Positions 1 through 8,504 of a stretch of DNA of 64,000 nt are shown here, piece after piece. The notes beneath the pieces were generated by a model. That model was not told where the DNA came from, ran no database searches, and worked only from the letters and a program-made list of their open reading frames with translations. A program made the position numbers and the translations under genes. Within the stretch, counting starts at the first letter, position 1, and the number at the start of each line of letters is the position of its first letter. Where the stretch lies: NCBI RefSeq assembly GCF_004101865.1, contig NZ_CP026118.1:992001-1056000 (forward strand), written 5' to 3'. The DNA comes from Halobacillus litoralis. GTDB taxonomy: Bacteria > Bacillota > Bacilli > Bacillales > Halobacillaceae.

Positions 1-809
1 TCCGTCAGTTCGCCGACATATTCGTTGCCTAGAAAGAACACTTGTAATAAAAGCATCGTAAAAATGGAAAGGATGCTTGATGTCTTGAAAATACGGCGCT
101 TCCCTTTTTCTATCAAAAAATCATCCATAACATAAAGCAGCAGGAAGAAAGCAATCAGCCAATAGGATGGCACCCCTTCACTGAACACAAGGATGACCGC
201 TTGAAGCACGTAACTGATACTGAACGCCATGATGTGAGGGAGCGCTCTTGTCTGTTTAACCACAGCTCCCATCCCCAGTATGAATAATAAGCCCAGCCAT
301 AAATGGAAATCCTGATAGACGATGCCACTATACAACTGTCCGACGGTCATGATAATGAGTGTGGCGTGGAAAAATGTGGTCTCCTTGAGAATCATATACA
401 ACCCGAAGCCCACTAAAGACCAAAGGAAAAAAGGAAACGCACTGAAGGTTGTATAATGATACATTTGACCGACGAGAAAAATGCTTGAACCGAATACGAG
501 CAAAGCAATCAGAATCAAACTGACACCCACCCGTTTTGAACGCTTACGGTATACCCATTCTCCAATGATATAAAAACTCAGAAGCGAAGTCAGAAGAATG
601 GCAAGCCGTCCGATATCAGTCAAGTACGACCAGTTGGATGCAACAAAAGTCAAAAAACCTAACCCGATTAAGATAGCCGCAAAACTCAGCAGCATCGGTT
701 TGTTCTGCTTTTTCGGGTACCTCCCAAGCAGCTGTTCCCGTTGAGCTTCAGTAATTATTGCTTCGTCCACCCATTTTTCACTTTCCTTGATGAGTTGATC
801 ACGGTTCAA
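1..809 (-). CDS. DUF2157-type membrane protein, 3' end beyond window
   Basis: Partial gene that runs off the left edge; 269 codons are visible. The reading starts at a TTG at 809 (Leu-Asn-Arg-Asp-Gln), with the purine-rich AAGGGGG ending 8 bases upstream. A soluble segment of about 45 residues is followed by closely spaced hydrophobic helices ending in short charged loops. This layout (short helical head, then many transmembrane segments) and the phrase ILIGLGFLTFVASNW match my recollection of DUF2157 proteins, whose function is unknown. It begins 18 bases after the stop of the DUF418 gene on the same strand, so the two are probably cotranscribed. Confidence 0.6.
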   Translation of the reverse strand, partial: MNRDQLIKESEKWVDEAIITEAQREQLLGRYPKKQNKPMLLSFAAILIGLGFLTFVASNWSYLTDIGRLAILLTSLLSFYIIGEWVYRKRSKRVGVSLILIALLVFGSSIFLVGQMYHYTTFSAFPFFLWSLVGFGLYMILKETTFFHATLIIMTVGQLYSGIVYQDFHLWLGLLFILGMGAVVKQTRALPHIMAFSISYVLQAVILVFSEGVPSYWLIAFFLLLYVMDDFLIEKGKRRIFKTSSILSIFTMLLLQVFFLGNEYVGELT

Positions 810-827
810 GATCCCCGCCCCCTTCGA

Positions 828-2018
828 TTATGAAGCAGCCTTACTCTTTCGTTTCAATGGCTGCTTCTTGCCATATGTCAATGTCCGCCATAACCACTCA
901 AGCGGTCCATATCGAAACCGCTTCAGCCACGCTTTACTTAAAATCACTTGCAGCGTATAGAAAGTTATCACAATCAGCACGCTTACAATCGGCGGTACCT
1001 CACCGTAAAAACCGAATCCGACAGAGTAAAAGAGGATAAAGCAAAAGATCGACTGCAAAATATAATTGGAAAGCGACATTCTTCCCACCCATGTCAATGG
1101 ATGAACCATCCGCGCACCAACTTCGGTTCTGAATAATAGAGTAATCGACAACACATAAAAGATGGCAGATGCCGTGCCGCCGACACTGTCCTGCGCTAAT
1201 TGGAACCACTCTGGATTGCCATATAAGTGCGGCCCTGCTTTGAACACAAGAAACAACAAACCTGTCATTACCCAAATCTTCTTAATCGTTTTCAAATGCT
1301 GGGATGGTTCATGAAGCCAACGTTTCCGGCAGACGTACATCCCGAATAAAAACATCGGGATTAAACTTAACGCTAGAAGTGGAAGGTTCATATAATAATT
1401 GGCATAGCTCCAGTCAGCCAGGTTTTGCGACCATATATCCAGAATCGTCCCTTGGCTGTAGTTAGTGATAGCATCTTCAATCGCTTGATGATTTACAACT
1501 CCCTGCAGTTGGCCTCGCATCACAAACATCGAAAAGGTAAGAGGGATTATTAGAAAGGCCAACATCCCGTAAGCCCATGCCAGTAAAGTTTTGGGCGATG
1601 TCTGGAAAAAAGCGAGTAAAATCAATCCAAGCACACCATATGATAATAAAATATCTCCATGCCAAATCAGAAAAGCGTGAATGAAGCCGAATCCCGTCAA
1701 CACAAGTAACCGTCTGAAGATAACCGGTCGAAACGGTATGTCTTTTTCAACTAACCGATCCTTCATCATTTGGATGCCGAAACCGAACATGAAAGAAAAC
1801 AATGTATAGAAGCTGGCCTGGAAAAATATATCAATCATCATTTGTACATTATGGCTGAGAGAAGAAGGCCAGAACTGCTCTTCCCCTCCATATATGAAAT
1901 ATGGAGCATTGAAAGCCGGCACATTCACCATGAAGATTCCAAGGATAGCCAGACCGCGTGCTGCGTCGACCCAATCAAGCCGCTCCGATTCACCCAGAGG
2001 TGAAGCTGTCATTTTCAT
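828..2018 (-). CDS. DUF418 family multipass membrane protein
   Basis: 396 residues with about ten hydrophobic helices. The N-terminal DWVDAARGLAILGIFMVN segment and the C-terminal FRYGPLEWLWRTLTYG segment are the conserved ends of DUF418 proteins (the YeiB/YrkO/YxaH type), often assigned to membrane transport or lipid/sugar modification without proof. The ATG at 2018 lies behind AGGGGGA at good spacing. It heads a two-gene unit with the DUF2157 gene and is divergent from gerPA, which starts 88 bases away. The substrate cannot be told from the sequence. Confidence 0.75.
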   Translation of the reverse strand: MKMTASPLGESERLDWVDAARGLAILGIFMVNVPAFNAPYFIYGGEEQFWPSSLSHNVQMMIDIFFQASFYTLFSFMFGFGIQMMKDRLVEKDIPFRPVIFRRLLVLTGFGFIHAFLIWHGDILLSYGVLGLILLAFFQTSPKTLLAWAYGMLAFLIIPLTFSMFVMRGQLQGVVNHQAIEDAITNYSQGTILDIWSQNLADWSYANYYMNLPLLALSLIPMFLFGMYVCRKRWLHEPSQHLKTIKKIWVMTGLLFLVFKAGPHLYGNPEWFQLAQDSVGGTASAIFYVLSITLLFRTEVGARMVHPLTWVGRMSLSNYILQSIFCFILFYSVGFGFYGEVPPIVSVLIVITFYTLQVILSKAWLKRFRYGPLEWLWRTLTYGKKQPLKRKSKAAS

Positions 2019-2105
2019 ATGTATTCCCCCTATGATAGTTATTTTACTTTTCTTACGTCATTTAGACAATCAAGTTTCATAAGATGTAGAAAGGAGTTTT
2101 TTCAT

Positions 2106-2327
2106 ATGCCAGCAAAAGTGGGAGCCGTCAAAGTCATATCCCTCTCCTCTTCAAGCATTTTCAATATAGGTGATGTGTACAACATGGCTCCACAAGCGTC
2201 TGCCAAAACTTTTGCTGGAGGTGGATCTTTCAATACAGGAGATGGCATCAGAATCAATCTGAACCGGGCTGACACGTTCGTTAATGATTCAGAACTTATT
2301 GATCAATCCCTGATCAATAATGCATAG
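2106..2327 (+). CDS. gerPA: Spore germination protein GerPA
   Basis: 73 residues. GerP proteins are small coat-associated proteins made in the mother cell that help small germinants cross the spore coat. The core pattern of a Ser-rich hydrophobic strand, IGDVYNMAP, then AGGGSFNTGDG is typical of the GerPA/GerPF type, and gerPA is the first gene in known operons. The ATG at 2106 is preceded by AAAGGAG. The ORF extends upstream in frame, but that part has no ribosome-binding site and the family starts with Met-Pro-Ala. gerPB follows after 11 bases. Confidence 0.9.
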   Translation: MPAKVGAVKVISLSSSSIFNIGDVYNMAPQASAKTFAGGGSFNTGDGIRINLNRADTFVNDSELIDQSLINNA

Positions 2328-2338
2328 GAGGGGTATAA

Positions 2339-2566
2339 ATGAATCTCACCGTCCATCAGTCGATTTACATTCACGTCCTGCGGATCGGAACTGTTGCCAA
2401 TTCGTCGATCGTCCAAATAGGAAGTTCCGGGGTCATTCAAGCGAAATCCGACCTTCTAAATACTGGGGCCTACAAAAAACCTGCTCCAGAAGCACAACCG
2501 AAAGATGGTGAAATCATTATTCCTGAACCTGGAACAGCCTCGCTTGTTCCACTTTCGATAACATAG
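2339..2566 (+). CDS. gerPB: Spore germination protein GerPB
   Basis: 75 residues, starting at an ATG 13 bases after the AGGAGGGG that follows gerPA. The N-terminal MNLTVHQSIYIHVLRIGTV and the IVQIGSSG turn match GerPB. Like the other small GerP proteins it is predicted to sit in the spore coat. The extreme C-terminus is Pro/Glu-rich. It is the second gene of the six-gene operon, 43 bases before gerPC. Confidence 0.88.
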   Translation: MNLTVHQSIYIHVLRIGTVANSSIVQIGSSGVIQAKSDLLNTGAYKKPAPEAQPKDGEIIIPEPGTASLVPLSIT

Positions 2567-2609
2567 ACGGCCCCTGCTTTTCATAAAGTAGGATAGGGGG
2601 TGAGCGCAT

Positions 2610-3164
2610 TTGAATTACAATCAATCATGGCAGATGTGGATCCAACAAATGATGCAGCAGATGGAGCAGCAGCAGAAAATGATTGAACAGTTGCAAAAAA
2701 AAATCGATCGGCTGCAGACGACGGAGCACCCACCCAAAACCGTCATAGAAAAAATCGAGTATCATTTCGATCAATTGAAAATCGAGACGCTCGAAGGAAC
2801 CCTGCAAATTGGACTCACACCAAATGGCTCCGAACTATCTGATCTCGGAGATTTATATAGCAAACAAGGACAGCAACTGCCTCAAAATGATGACCAAGTA
2901 CTGCATGCGTTACAAGAATACATGACATCTGATGTTCCATCCTGGATGAATCAATATGTTCGCGATCACGACATTCAGGTGAGTGACACCCATAAAGAAC
3001 GAATGATCGAAGATGTTCGCAAACAATTGCCTCACCGCATGGAATATTACCGCCATGAAAATCCGGATGCACCGCCGGAAACCCTCTTTCACCAAATCAA
3101 ATCAGAGGTCCAGCATTCCATGGCGCAGTACTTTGAAACTTTTCAAGGAGATGATGATCGATGA
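2610..3164 (+). CDS. gerPC: Spore germination protein GerPC
   Basis: 184 residues, the only large member of the gerP operon. A TTG start at 2610 lies behind GGGGGTGAG. The first 35 residues are rich in Gln and Met and heptad-like (QQMMQQMEQQQKMIEQLQKK), a probable coiled coil. The middle phrase IETLEGTLQIGLTPNG is a strand-rich motif I associate with GerPC. The last four bases overlap the start of gerPD (ATGA), which points to translational coupling. Confidence 0.88.
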   Translation: MNYNQSWQMWIQQMMQQMEQQQKMIEQLQKKIDRLQTTEHPPKTVIEKIEYHFDQLKIETLEGTLQIGLTPNGSELSDLGDLYSKQGQQLPQNDDQVLHALQEYMTSDVPSWMNQYVRDHDIQVSDTHKERMIEDVRKQLPHRMEYYRHENPDAPPETLFHQIKSEVQHSMAQYFETFQGDDDR

Positions 3165-3364
3165 ATCATATTGTCCACAACTATGGCCTGCACGTAGGAA
3201 ATATTCGCGTGACAGGCGTTTCTTCTTCTTCCGTCTTCCTGATTGGTGATAATAAAACCATCCGTATGCACTCATTCTTCGACACTCCGCCAGAATCATT
3301 GATCATCGGCCCTTTTGAAGATGTAGAGGAAAATGGCCAAGTCGACGTGGTCCCTAATGATTAA
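3161..3364 (+). CDS. gerPD: Spore germination protein GerPD
   Basis: 67 residues. The ATG at 3161 overlaps the gerPC stop codon. The sequence shows the small-GerP layout of a short N-terminal strand, the VTGVSSSSVFLIGD turn, and an acidic C-terminus. Its position between gerPC and gerPE matches Bacillus. The end overlaps the assigned gerPE start by 8 bases. Confidence 0.87.
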   Translation: MNHIVHNYGLHVGNIRVTGVSSSSVFLIGDNKTIRMHSFFDTPPESLIIGPFEDVEENGQVDVVPND

Positions 3365-3725
3365 ACGGATGGTTTATGTTGACAACGTAGAAGTACAATC
3401 CATCGCTATTGCGTCGACATTTGAAATTGGGGATGTTCACCGGGCAGCGCCTTTTTCCAAAGTTCTGGCTGTCCAAAAAGAAGGAGCCAATTTCGTGTCT
3501 GATACATTCAACTTTGAAGATTATCCTATTTTTTCATTGAAACCCACCCCGCCCCTGGCTCCTGTCAACGTTGAATCTTTCTTTTACCAAAACCGCCCCA
3601 TTCAAGTTGATGATGTCCGGATCATAGGAGCCTCCACTGCTGCAGTAGTGCAAATGGGAGGCATTGATCATATTGATTCCCTCAACTATACCAAACACTT
3701 CCGACTCCTGGAAGATGAACAATAA
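3357..3725 (+). CDS. gerPE: Spore germination protein GerPE
   Basis: 122 residues from the ATG at 3357. I chose this start because the family begins Met-x-Lys-Arg before a strand and then SIAIASTFEIGD. A longer frame from 3333 would overlap gerPD by 32 bases. The phrases FSKVLAVQKEGANF and the second VRIIGASTAAVVQMG repeat the GerP strand-turn pattern, so the protein seems to hold two copies of it. The chosen start has no strong Shine-Dalgarno sequence, consistent with coupling to gerPD. Confidence 0.82.
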   Translation: MIKRMVYVDNVEVQSIAIASTFEIGDVHRAAPFSKVLAVQKEGANFVSDTFNFEDYPIFSLKPTPPLAPVNVESFFYQNRPIQVDDVRIIGASTAAVVQMGGIDHIDSLNYTKHFRLLEDEQ

Positions 3726-3746
3726 TGGCCCAGCCCGCATAGGTTG
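3718..3746 (+). promoter_or_regulatory. Possible sigma-K-type promoter before gerPF
   Basis: AACA at 3718-3721 and CATAGGTTG at 3738-3746 are separated by 16 bases. The sigma-K pattern recalled for mother-cell genes is mACm, 16-17 bases, CATAnnnTA; the last base here differs (G for A). It lies in the 63-base gap between gerPE and gerPF, the only long gap in the operon. The main gerP promoter upstream of gerPA was not identified with confidence. Confidence 0.3.
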
Positions 3747-3788
3747 TAATTATAATGCTAGAATCGCACCACAAAGGAGGCGATTGCG

Positions 3789-4007
3789 ATGCCGGCTATC
3801 GTCGGTCCCATCAGTATCAACAGTGTAGGTGGCGGAGTTGTAAACTTTGGAGATTCATTCTATCTCTCCCCGAAAAGCACCTCGAAAACCAACGCAGGAT
3901 CAGGAGCACTCAACACAGGCAACTGGATCATAACAAATAACGGATTAAGCTCCACCAACCCATTCGACCCGGATATTGCCGATCAGAATATCACCGCCAA
4001 TGCGTAA
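3789..4007 (+). CDS. gerPF: Spore germination protein GerPF
   Basis: 72 residues, last gene of the operon. A strong AAAGGAGG lies before the ATG at 3789. MPAIVGPISINSVGGG, FGDSFYLSPKS and AGSGALNTGNW followed by DPDIADQNI are the GerPF hallmarks. It is similar in plan to GerPA (the same family, gerPA/gerPF) and predicted to act with it in the coat. A hairpin repeat follows directly after the stop codon. Confidence 0.9.
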   Translation: MPAIVGPISINSVGGGVVNFGDSFYLSPKSTSKTNAGSGALNTGNWIITNNGLSSTNPFDPDIADQNITANA

Positions 4008-4018
4008 TGAAGTGTGGA

Positions 4019-4114
4019 AGCGTCCTGGGAGACACGAAAAGCATAAGCAACATCGCAAAGTGGCGTTCTTTGTCACATTGCGATGTTGCTTATGACCTCG
4101 AGTGTCTGGACGCT
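4019..4114. repeat. Hairpin repeat with outer arms and unique inner stem, copy 1
   Basis: Perfect 17-base inner arms at 4042-4058 and 4078-4094 (CATAAGCAACATCGCAA and its complement) sit inside imperfect outer arms 4019-4037 (AGCGTCCTGGGAGACACGA) and 4098-4114 (TCGAGTGTCTGGACGCT). The outer arms recur around a different inner stem at 38.9 kb and, more divergently, at 19.3 kb. No T-run follows, so it is not a plain terminator. Confidence 0.75.
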
Positions 4115-4129
4115 GGAACCGGACTAATG

Positions 4130-4480
4130 AAGTGTCGAGAGGGGCTGGGAGTCCTGCCCTTCGCAAAATGAAAACCCGGACTGAGGCGGCCACTGAAGAA
4201 CTGCAACATTTTGAGCTATGCATCAAATGAAGAAGCCGAGTTGGACGATATTATCGTTCAACTCGGCTTCTTTTATAAATCAAATAAAATCACTCTTTTT
4301 TAGTGGGCCTCTATTGATTCCACGATAAACGTTCGAAGGTGACACCTGCGGGAAAAGCGCGAGCCGAAGATCCACTTGGTCAAGCGATTTTCTTGACCAA
4401 GTTAGCCGTGACTGTGGCCGTGCCCGCGGCAAGCATCCACCCCCAAACAAGTCGTGAGAAGCAACAACAAACTTCAATAG
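4130..4480 (-). repeat. Reverse copy of the GC-rich module found in the two large elements
   Basis: Read on the minus strand this matches 37.92-38.14 kb and 56.11-56.5 kb on the plus strand: TGCTTGCCGCGGGCACGG, a Cys-codon-free stretch with the ACTTGGTCAAG / CTTGACCAAGT hairpin, TCTTCGGCTCGCGCT, then GAGTGATTTT. No plausible gene lies within it. A 51-base hairpin insert lies at 4228-4278 (see findings). It occupies the gap between gerPF and hlpB. Confidence 0.8.
4230..4275. terminator. Strong hairpin, bidirectional terminator-like, within repeat insert
   Basis: Arms AAGAAGCCGAGTTG (4230-4243) and CAACTCGGCTTCTT (4259-4272), with T-rich sequence on the plus-strand 3' side and A-rich sequence on the other. 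It could end gerP and hlpB transcripts arriving from the two sides. Confidence 0.6.
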
Positions 4481-4513
4481 CTTCTCCAGCTTGAAAAGGG
4501 TTCATCGTATACC

Positions 4514-4801
4514 TTATTTCCTTTTCCTGTGATTTGGTTTACTTGTGCTGATCCGTTTTTCGGGATCCTGCTTTTTCACCCAGTGTAAATATTTCTTTAT
4601 CTCTGGATGATCTTGCAAGCGATCCATGGTGTTGTAGAACCCCGCTAACTCTTGATTTGTGAAAATGACGTGGATTTGGCGATGACATGCCTGACAAAGG
4701 ATTACCGTCGGCCCTTCCACACCACCGTATTGCTTCGGAATAAGATGGTGTTCCGTCGTTTTCACAGGTGACCGGTTGCATAAATCACAGGTCTCCCCCA
4801 T
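4514..4801 (-). CDS. hlpB: HNH nuclease-like protein HlpB (YisB)
   Basis: 95 residues. It holds two Cys-x-x-Cys pairs (C5/C8 and C36/C39) around His18-His19 and ends the zinc-ribbon with CQACHRQIH, the HNH (beta-beta-alpha-metal) layout. The ATG at 4801 lies behind GGAGG with 8-base spacing and inside the last codons of addA (17-base overlap), so translation is likely coupled. In B. subtilis the equivalent gene yisB (hlpB) also lies between the add locus and gerP and has been linked to AddAB recombination. The tail is Lys/Arg-rich. Confidence 0.82.
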   Translation of the reverse strand: MGETCDLCNRSPVKTTEHHLIPKQYGGVEGPTVILCQACHRQIHVIFTNQELAGFYNTMDRLQDHPEIKKYLHWVKKQDPEKRISTSKPNHRKRK

Positions 4802-7800
4802 GAGTATCGACCTCCACAACGAGTGATCCACTGAAGAAATACAAACAGCTTTTCCGGACAGGTTGCTTCCATATCTTTTCGAGCGCTACTTGGTATAAGT
4901 TCAATTGTGTGCGGTAACGGTCGGTAAATTGTGTTTCCACGTCTTCTCCACCGTCCGGTATTGCATCAGATTTATAATCAAGGATCATCCATCCGTCTTC
5001 AAAAGGAACCATGGCATCGATGACTCCCTGGATGAACACTTGCTCATCAGTTTCTGCTTCCCAATTCGCATATACCTGATGCGCAGGGAGCGTCAAACTG
5101 AAAGGTACCTCCCGCTCGACATGCTCTGCTTCAAGCACAAACTGTCCTATTGAGGTTTGGAAAAAATCGGCCACTGCAGAAAAATCAATGAGATCCGCTT
5201 CTTCACGAAGAAGGACTTCTTTCAAGACGAGATGCTCTACATATTCCTCTACTTCCTTCGCAGTCCATACTTTTGTAAAAGGAAGATGCTGCATGACGGT
5301 ATGCATCGCTGTCCCTCGTTCAGCGGCAGACAATTCTTTCTCCTGCTGCATGAATCGCGGTCGTTTCACGATTGGGGCGCGGTAAGGAATTAGCAGCTGA
5401 TCACTCGAATATTCATCTTTCGTTTCTCGCTGGCGTTTGATTTCGGTAACGGTTTGCTTTGCTCTCGTATAGGCAGCCTGCCGGTGTGGATAAACAAAGT
5501 CCAGACGTCTTACATAATGATCATCGACCTCTGCATCCACCTCGACAGTCTTCCACTCTTCAACTGCTTCCTGTAACTGTTCATCGCGCTGTTCTTTCAC
5601 TTCATCAAGAATAGCAAACTCACTTCCATGGGCAATACTCACTCTCCATTGTGATTCATCGTATTGGATTTCTTCAGCTGTCATCACTTCCAAATCCCCA
5701 CGAAGGTCACCGGTATGATGGTGACGGATAAGTGCCGGACCCACCCAGTCTAAGTACGATTTTGCTTCCAGACGTTCATGAGGTGGGAGCACCCAATCAC
5801 GCGTCTCCACGTAATTTTGCCATTTTTCCTGGTTTTTCTCGAATGAGGCCACGTTCCCAACCATGACGAGCTTCTCTTTCGCCCTCGTCAATGCTACATA
5901 TAAAACGCGCATTTCTTCAGCCAACAGTTCTCTTCGTTTTGCTTGTTTAAGGGCGTGATAGGCAAGAGTCGGATACATGATTCGTTTATCTGGATTGATG
6001 TATCGTGAACCGAACCCATAATCTTTATGCAAAAGATAACGATTTTTCAAATCCATCATATTGAATTGTTTATCCATCGCTCCGAAAATCACAACAGGAA
6101 ACTCAAGTCCTTTACTCTTGTGAATCGTCATGATGCGGACGACATCTTCCTGTTCACCGAGGGCCCGGGCTGCACCAAGGTCATCGCCGCGTTCTTCAAT
6201 ACGTTCGATGAACCGCAAAAACCGGAACAAGCCACGGAATGAGGTCGTTTCATAGGAACGTGCCCTGTCGTATAATGCCCTTAAATTGGCCTGACGCTGA
6301 CGGCCGCCCGGCATGCCTCCGACGAAGTCGTAATAACCTGTCTCACGGAAAATATCCCATATGAGTTCAGATAACGCCCCTTGTCTTGCACGTTCACGGA
6401 AGCTTTTCAGCTGTTCCAAAAAGGCATCGACTTTACGCCCCAGCTCATTTTTCACCACATAAGCCTTCATGGCTTCATAATAAGTGGCTTTCTTCTTAGC
6501 AAGCCTGATTTGGGCAAGTTCATCTTCATTCAATCCTACAATCGGTGATTTCAGCACAGACGCAAGTGGAATATCCTGCATCGGATTGTCGATCACCTTC
6601 AAGAAGCTAAGCATCACTTTGATTTCAATAGCTTCAAAATATCCGGTGGAAAGCTCAGCATAAATAGGGATCCCTTGCTGCTTCAGTTCATCAACGATAG
6701 TGGGGGCCCATGTCATCGAACGCATCAAAATGACGATGTCACGATATTGAAGCGAACGCTTTGTCCCTGTTTCTTTATCTGCGATTTGCAGCGGTTCCCC
6801 CCCCTCGTAACCAAGCCACTTGCGGATCATCTTGCCATACGCCCGGGCTTCAAGCTGTGCTTTTTCTAAATCTTTGTAGGCTTCATCTTCTTCCGATTCG
6901 TCCTCTTTAGCTTCCCTGTCAATGAGTAAAAGCTCTGCATCAGCATCCTCTGAAGTCAGCTCATCATAAATTTTGTTACTGTAAATGAGTTCAGCCTCTT
7001 TCTCATATTCCATTTCTCCCACTTCTTCATCTAGCACTTGACGGAAAATATAGTTCGTCGCATCCAGGACTTGTTTGCGGCTCCTGAAGTTACGGGCAAG
7101 ATCGATGCGCTCCCCTTCACTTTCTTCTGTCCCATACATTTTGTACTTATTCAAGAACAGCGAGGGCTCTGCATGGCGGAAACGGTAAATACTCTGTTTC
7201 ACATCACCGACCATGAACAAATGGCCCGCCTCTTTTCCATCTGTCAGCAAGCGGAGCAAGGTTTCTTGCACGAGGTTCGTATCCTGGTATTCATCAATCA
7301 ACACTTCGGAAAACTGCTTCTGGAAACTTTCCGCTACATTGGAAGGGACCAGTTCAGCCGGGGTAGCTGTTTCACCAAGCAAAATGTGCAAACAATAATG
7401 CTCCAAATCAGAAAAGTCGACAATCGCTTTTTCTTTCTTCAACTGTTCGTAACGCTGTTTGAAATCTTTGACGATCTTTGCCAACTGTTCCATCACGGGA
7501 TGTAAATCCACCATGTCTTTTAAATAGCTGTTCAGGGAACGGGAAAACCATTCATCCCGTACTTCATTCCAACGCTTTTTATAGCGATCGCGAATTTTTT
7601 TCGCTCTCTCTTTCTTCTCTTCATTGCATTCCATTTTCTTACGGGATAACACAGCAAATTTCTGATCATTCATGAACGACTGCATTTCCGACCAGGAATG
7701 GGCAATCGCGCCCCGGGCCTGCTGGATCAACTCCAAGTCAACTTCTGCCGTCTCCCCATAAGCGTATGGTCCATCTGGTTCACGGGTGAGATCGAGCACT

Positions 7801-8504
7801 TGCCGTGCTTCCGCTTCCATCGCTTTTAATTGGCTTGACACTTCATGCTTGAGGAGCGCTAACCAGGGCAAGTCCGCTTCCTCTGCGTCGCGCGCCACAT
7901 TATACATCCCGACCATTTGATCGAGCCAAGCATCCGGCCAAGGGTTTTGGGTCGCAAAAGTATAAAGATCGAGCACTAATTTTTCAACATCCAAATCACT
8001 GCGATCACTGGAAAAACGTTCGACCACGTCAAAAAATCGCTGCTGCTCTTCTCCTTCTTTGCCGTACCAGTCCTCAAACAAATCCTCAAGCACTTCTTGT
8101 TGAATCAAATCCGCCTCGACCGTATCAGCGATCCGGAATCCTGGATCAAGGTCCAGCAGATAAGCATAGCGCCTTACGACTTCCATACAAAATGAGTGCA
8201 GAGTGGAAATTGAAGCGTTTTGCAATAATGAGAGCTGTTTTTTCAAATGATGAGAATCCGGATTTTCCTCAAGAGCTTTTGCAAGTGCCTGGCCGACACG
8301 GTTGCGCATCTCCTGGGCTGCTGCATTCGTAAATGTCACGACAAGTAACGAATCAATATCGACGGGATCGTCCTTGTGCAAAAGCTTTTGGATGATCCGT
8401 TCGACAAGGACGGCAGTTTTCCCTGAGCCTGCTGCCGCTGCGACCAGTATATTCGATCCATGTGAGTAGATCGCTCGCTCCTGTTCTTTCGTCCAACTGA
8501 CCAT
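4785..8504 (-). CDS. addA: ATP-dependent helicase/nuclease subunit AddA
   Basis: 1239 residues, the full family length. AddAB is the Gram-positive counterpart of RecBCD: it unwinds and resects double-strand ends and loads recombination at Chi. AddA is the UvrD-like 3'-5' motor with a C-terminal nuclease. Visible motifs: Walker A AAAAGSGKT at residues 22-30, LIDEYQDTN (motif II), VGDVKQSIYRFRHA, VRIMTIHKSKGLEFPVV, ALTRAKEKL, and near the end the RecB-type nuclease motif MILDYKSDAI. The ATG at 8504 overlaps the addB stop (TGATG) and sits 7 bases after GGAGGGGG. Confidence 0.97.
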   Translation of the reverse strand: MVSWTKEQERAIYSHGSNILVAAAAGSGKTAVLVERIIQKLLHKDDPVDIDSLLVVTFTNAAAQEMRNRVGQALAKALEENPDSHHLKKQLSLLQNASISTLHSFCMEVVRRYAYLLDLDPGFRIADTVEADLIQQEVLEDLFEDWYGKEGEEQQRFFDVVERFSSDRSDLDVEKLVLDLYTFATQNPWPDAWLDQMVGMYNVARDAEEADLPWLALLKHEVSSQLKAMEAEARQVLDLTREPDGPYAYGETAEVDLELIQQARGAIAHSWSEMQSFMNDQKFAVLSRKKMECNEEKKERAKKIRDRYKKRWNEVRDEWFSRSLNSYLKDMVDLHPVMEQLAKIVKDFKQRYEQLKKEKAIVDFSDLEHYCLHILLGETATPAELVPSNVAESFQKQFSEVLIDEYQDTNLVQETLLRLLTDGKEAGHLFMVGDVKQSIYRFRHAEPSLFLNKYKMYGTEESEGERIDLARNFRSRKQVLDATNYIFRQVLDEEVGEMEYEKEAELIYSNKIYDELTSEDADAELLLIDREAKEDESEEDEAYKDLEKAQLEARAYGKMIRKWLGYEGGEPLQIADKETGTKRSLQYRDIVILMRSMTWAPTIVDELKQQGIPIYAELSTGYFEAIEIKVMLSFLKVIDNPMQDIPLASVLKSPIVGLNEDELAQIRLAKKKATYYEAMKAYVVKNELGRKVDAFLEQLKSFRERARQGALSELIWDIFRETGYYDFVGGMPGGRQRQANLRALYDRARSYETTSFRGLFRFLRFIERIEERGDDLGAARALGEQEDVVRIMTIHKSKGLEFPVVIFGAMDKQFNMMDLKNRYLLHKDYGFGSRYINPDKRIMYPTLAYHALKQAKRRELLAEEMRVLYVALTRAKEKLVMVGNVASFEKNQEKWQNYVETRDWVLPPHERLEAKSYLDWVGPALIRHHHTGDLRGDLEVMTAEEIQYDESQWRVSIAHGSEFAILDEVKEQRDEQLQEAVEEWKTVEVDAEVDDHYVRRLDFVYPHRQAAYTRAKQTVTEIKRQRETKDEYSSDQLLIPYRAPIVKRPRFMQQEKELSAAERGTAMHTVMQHLPFTKVWTAKEVEEYVEHLVLKEVLLREEADLIDFSAVADFFQTSIGQFVLEAEHVEREVPFSLTLPAHQVYANWEAETDEQVFIQGVIDAMVPFEDGWMILDYKSDAIPDGGEDVETQFTDRYRTQLNLYQVALEKIWKQPVRKSCLYFFSGSLVVEVDTHGGDL

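Noticed and set aside
2078..2086. CATAAGATG upstream of gerPA as a sigma-K -10
   Set aside because: The start point would fall inside the ribosome-binding site, and no good -35 lies 16-17 bases before it.
7038..7505. Open frame of 155 codons on the plus strand inside addA
   Set aside because: Antisense shadow of the AddA reading frame; no family resemblance.
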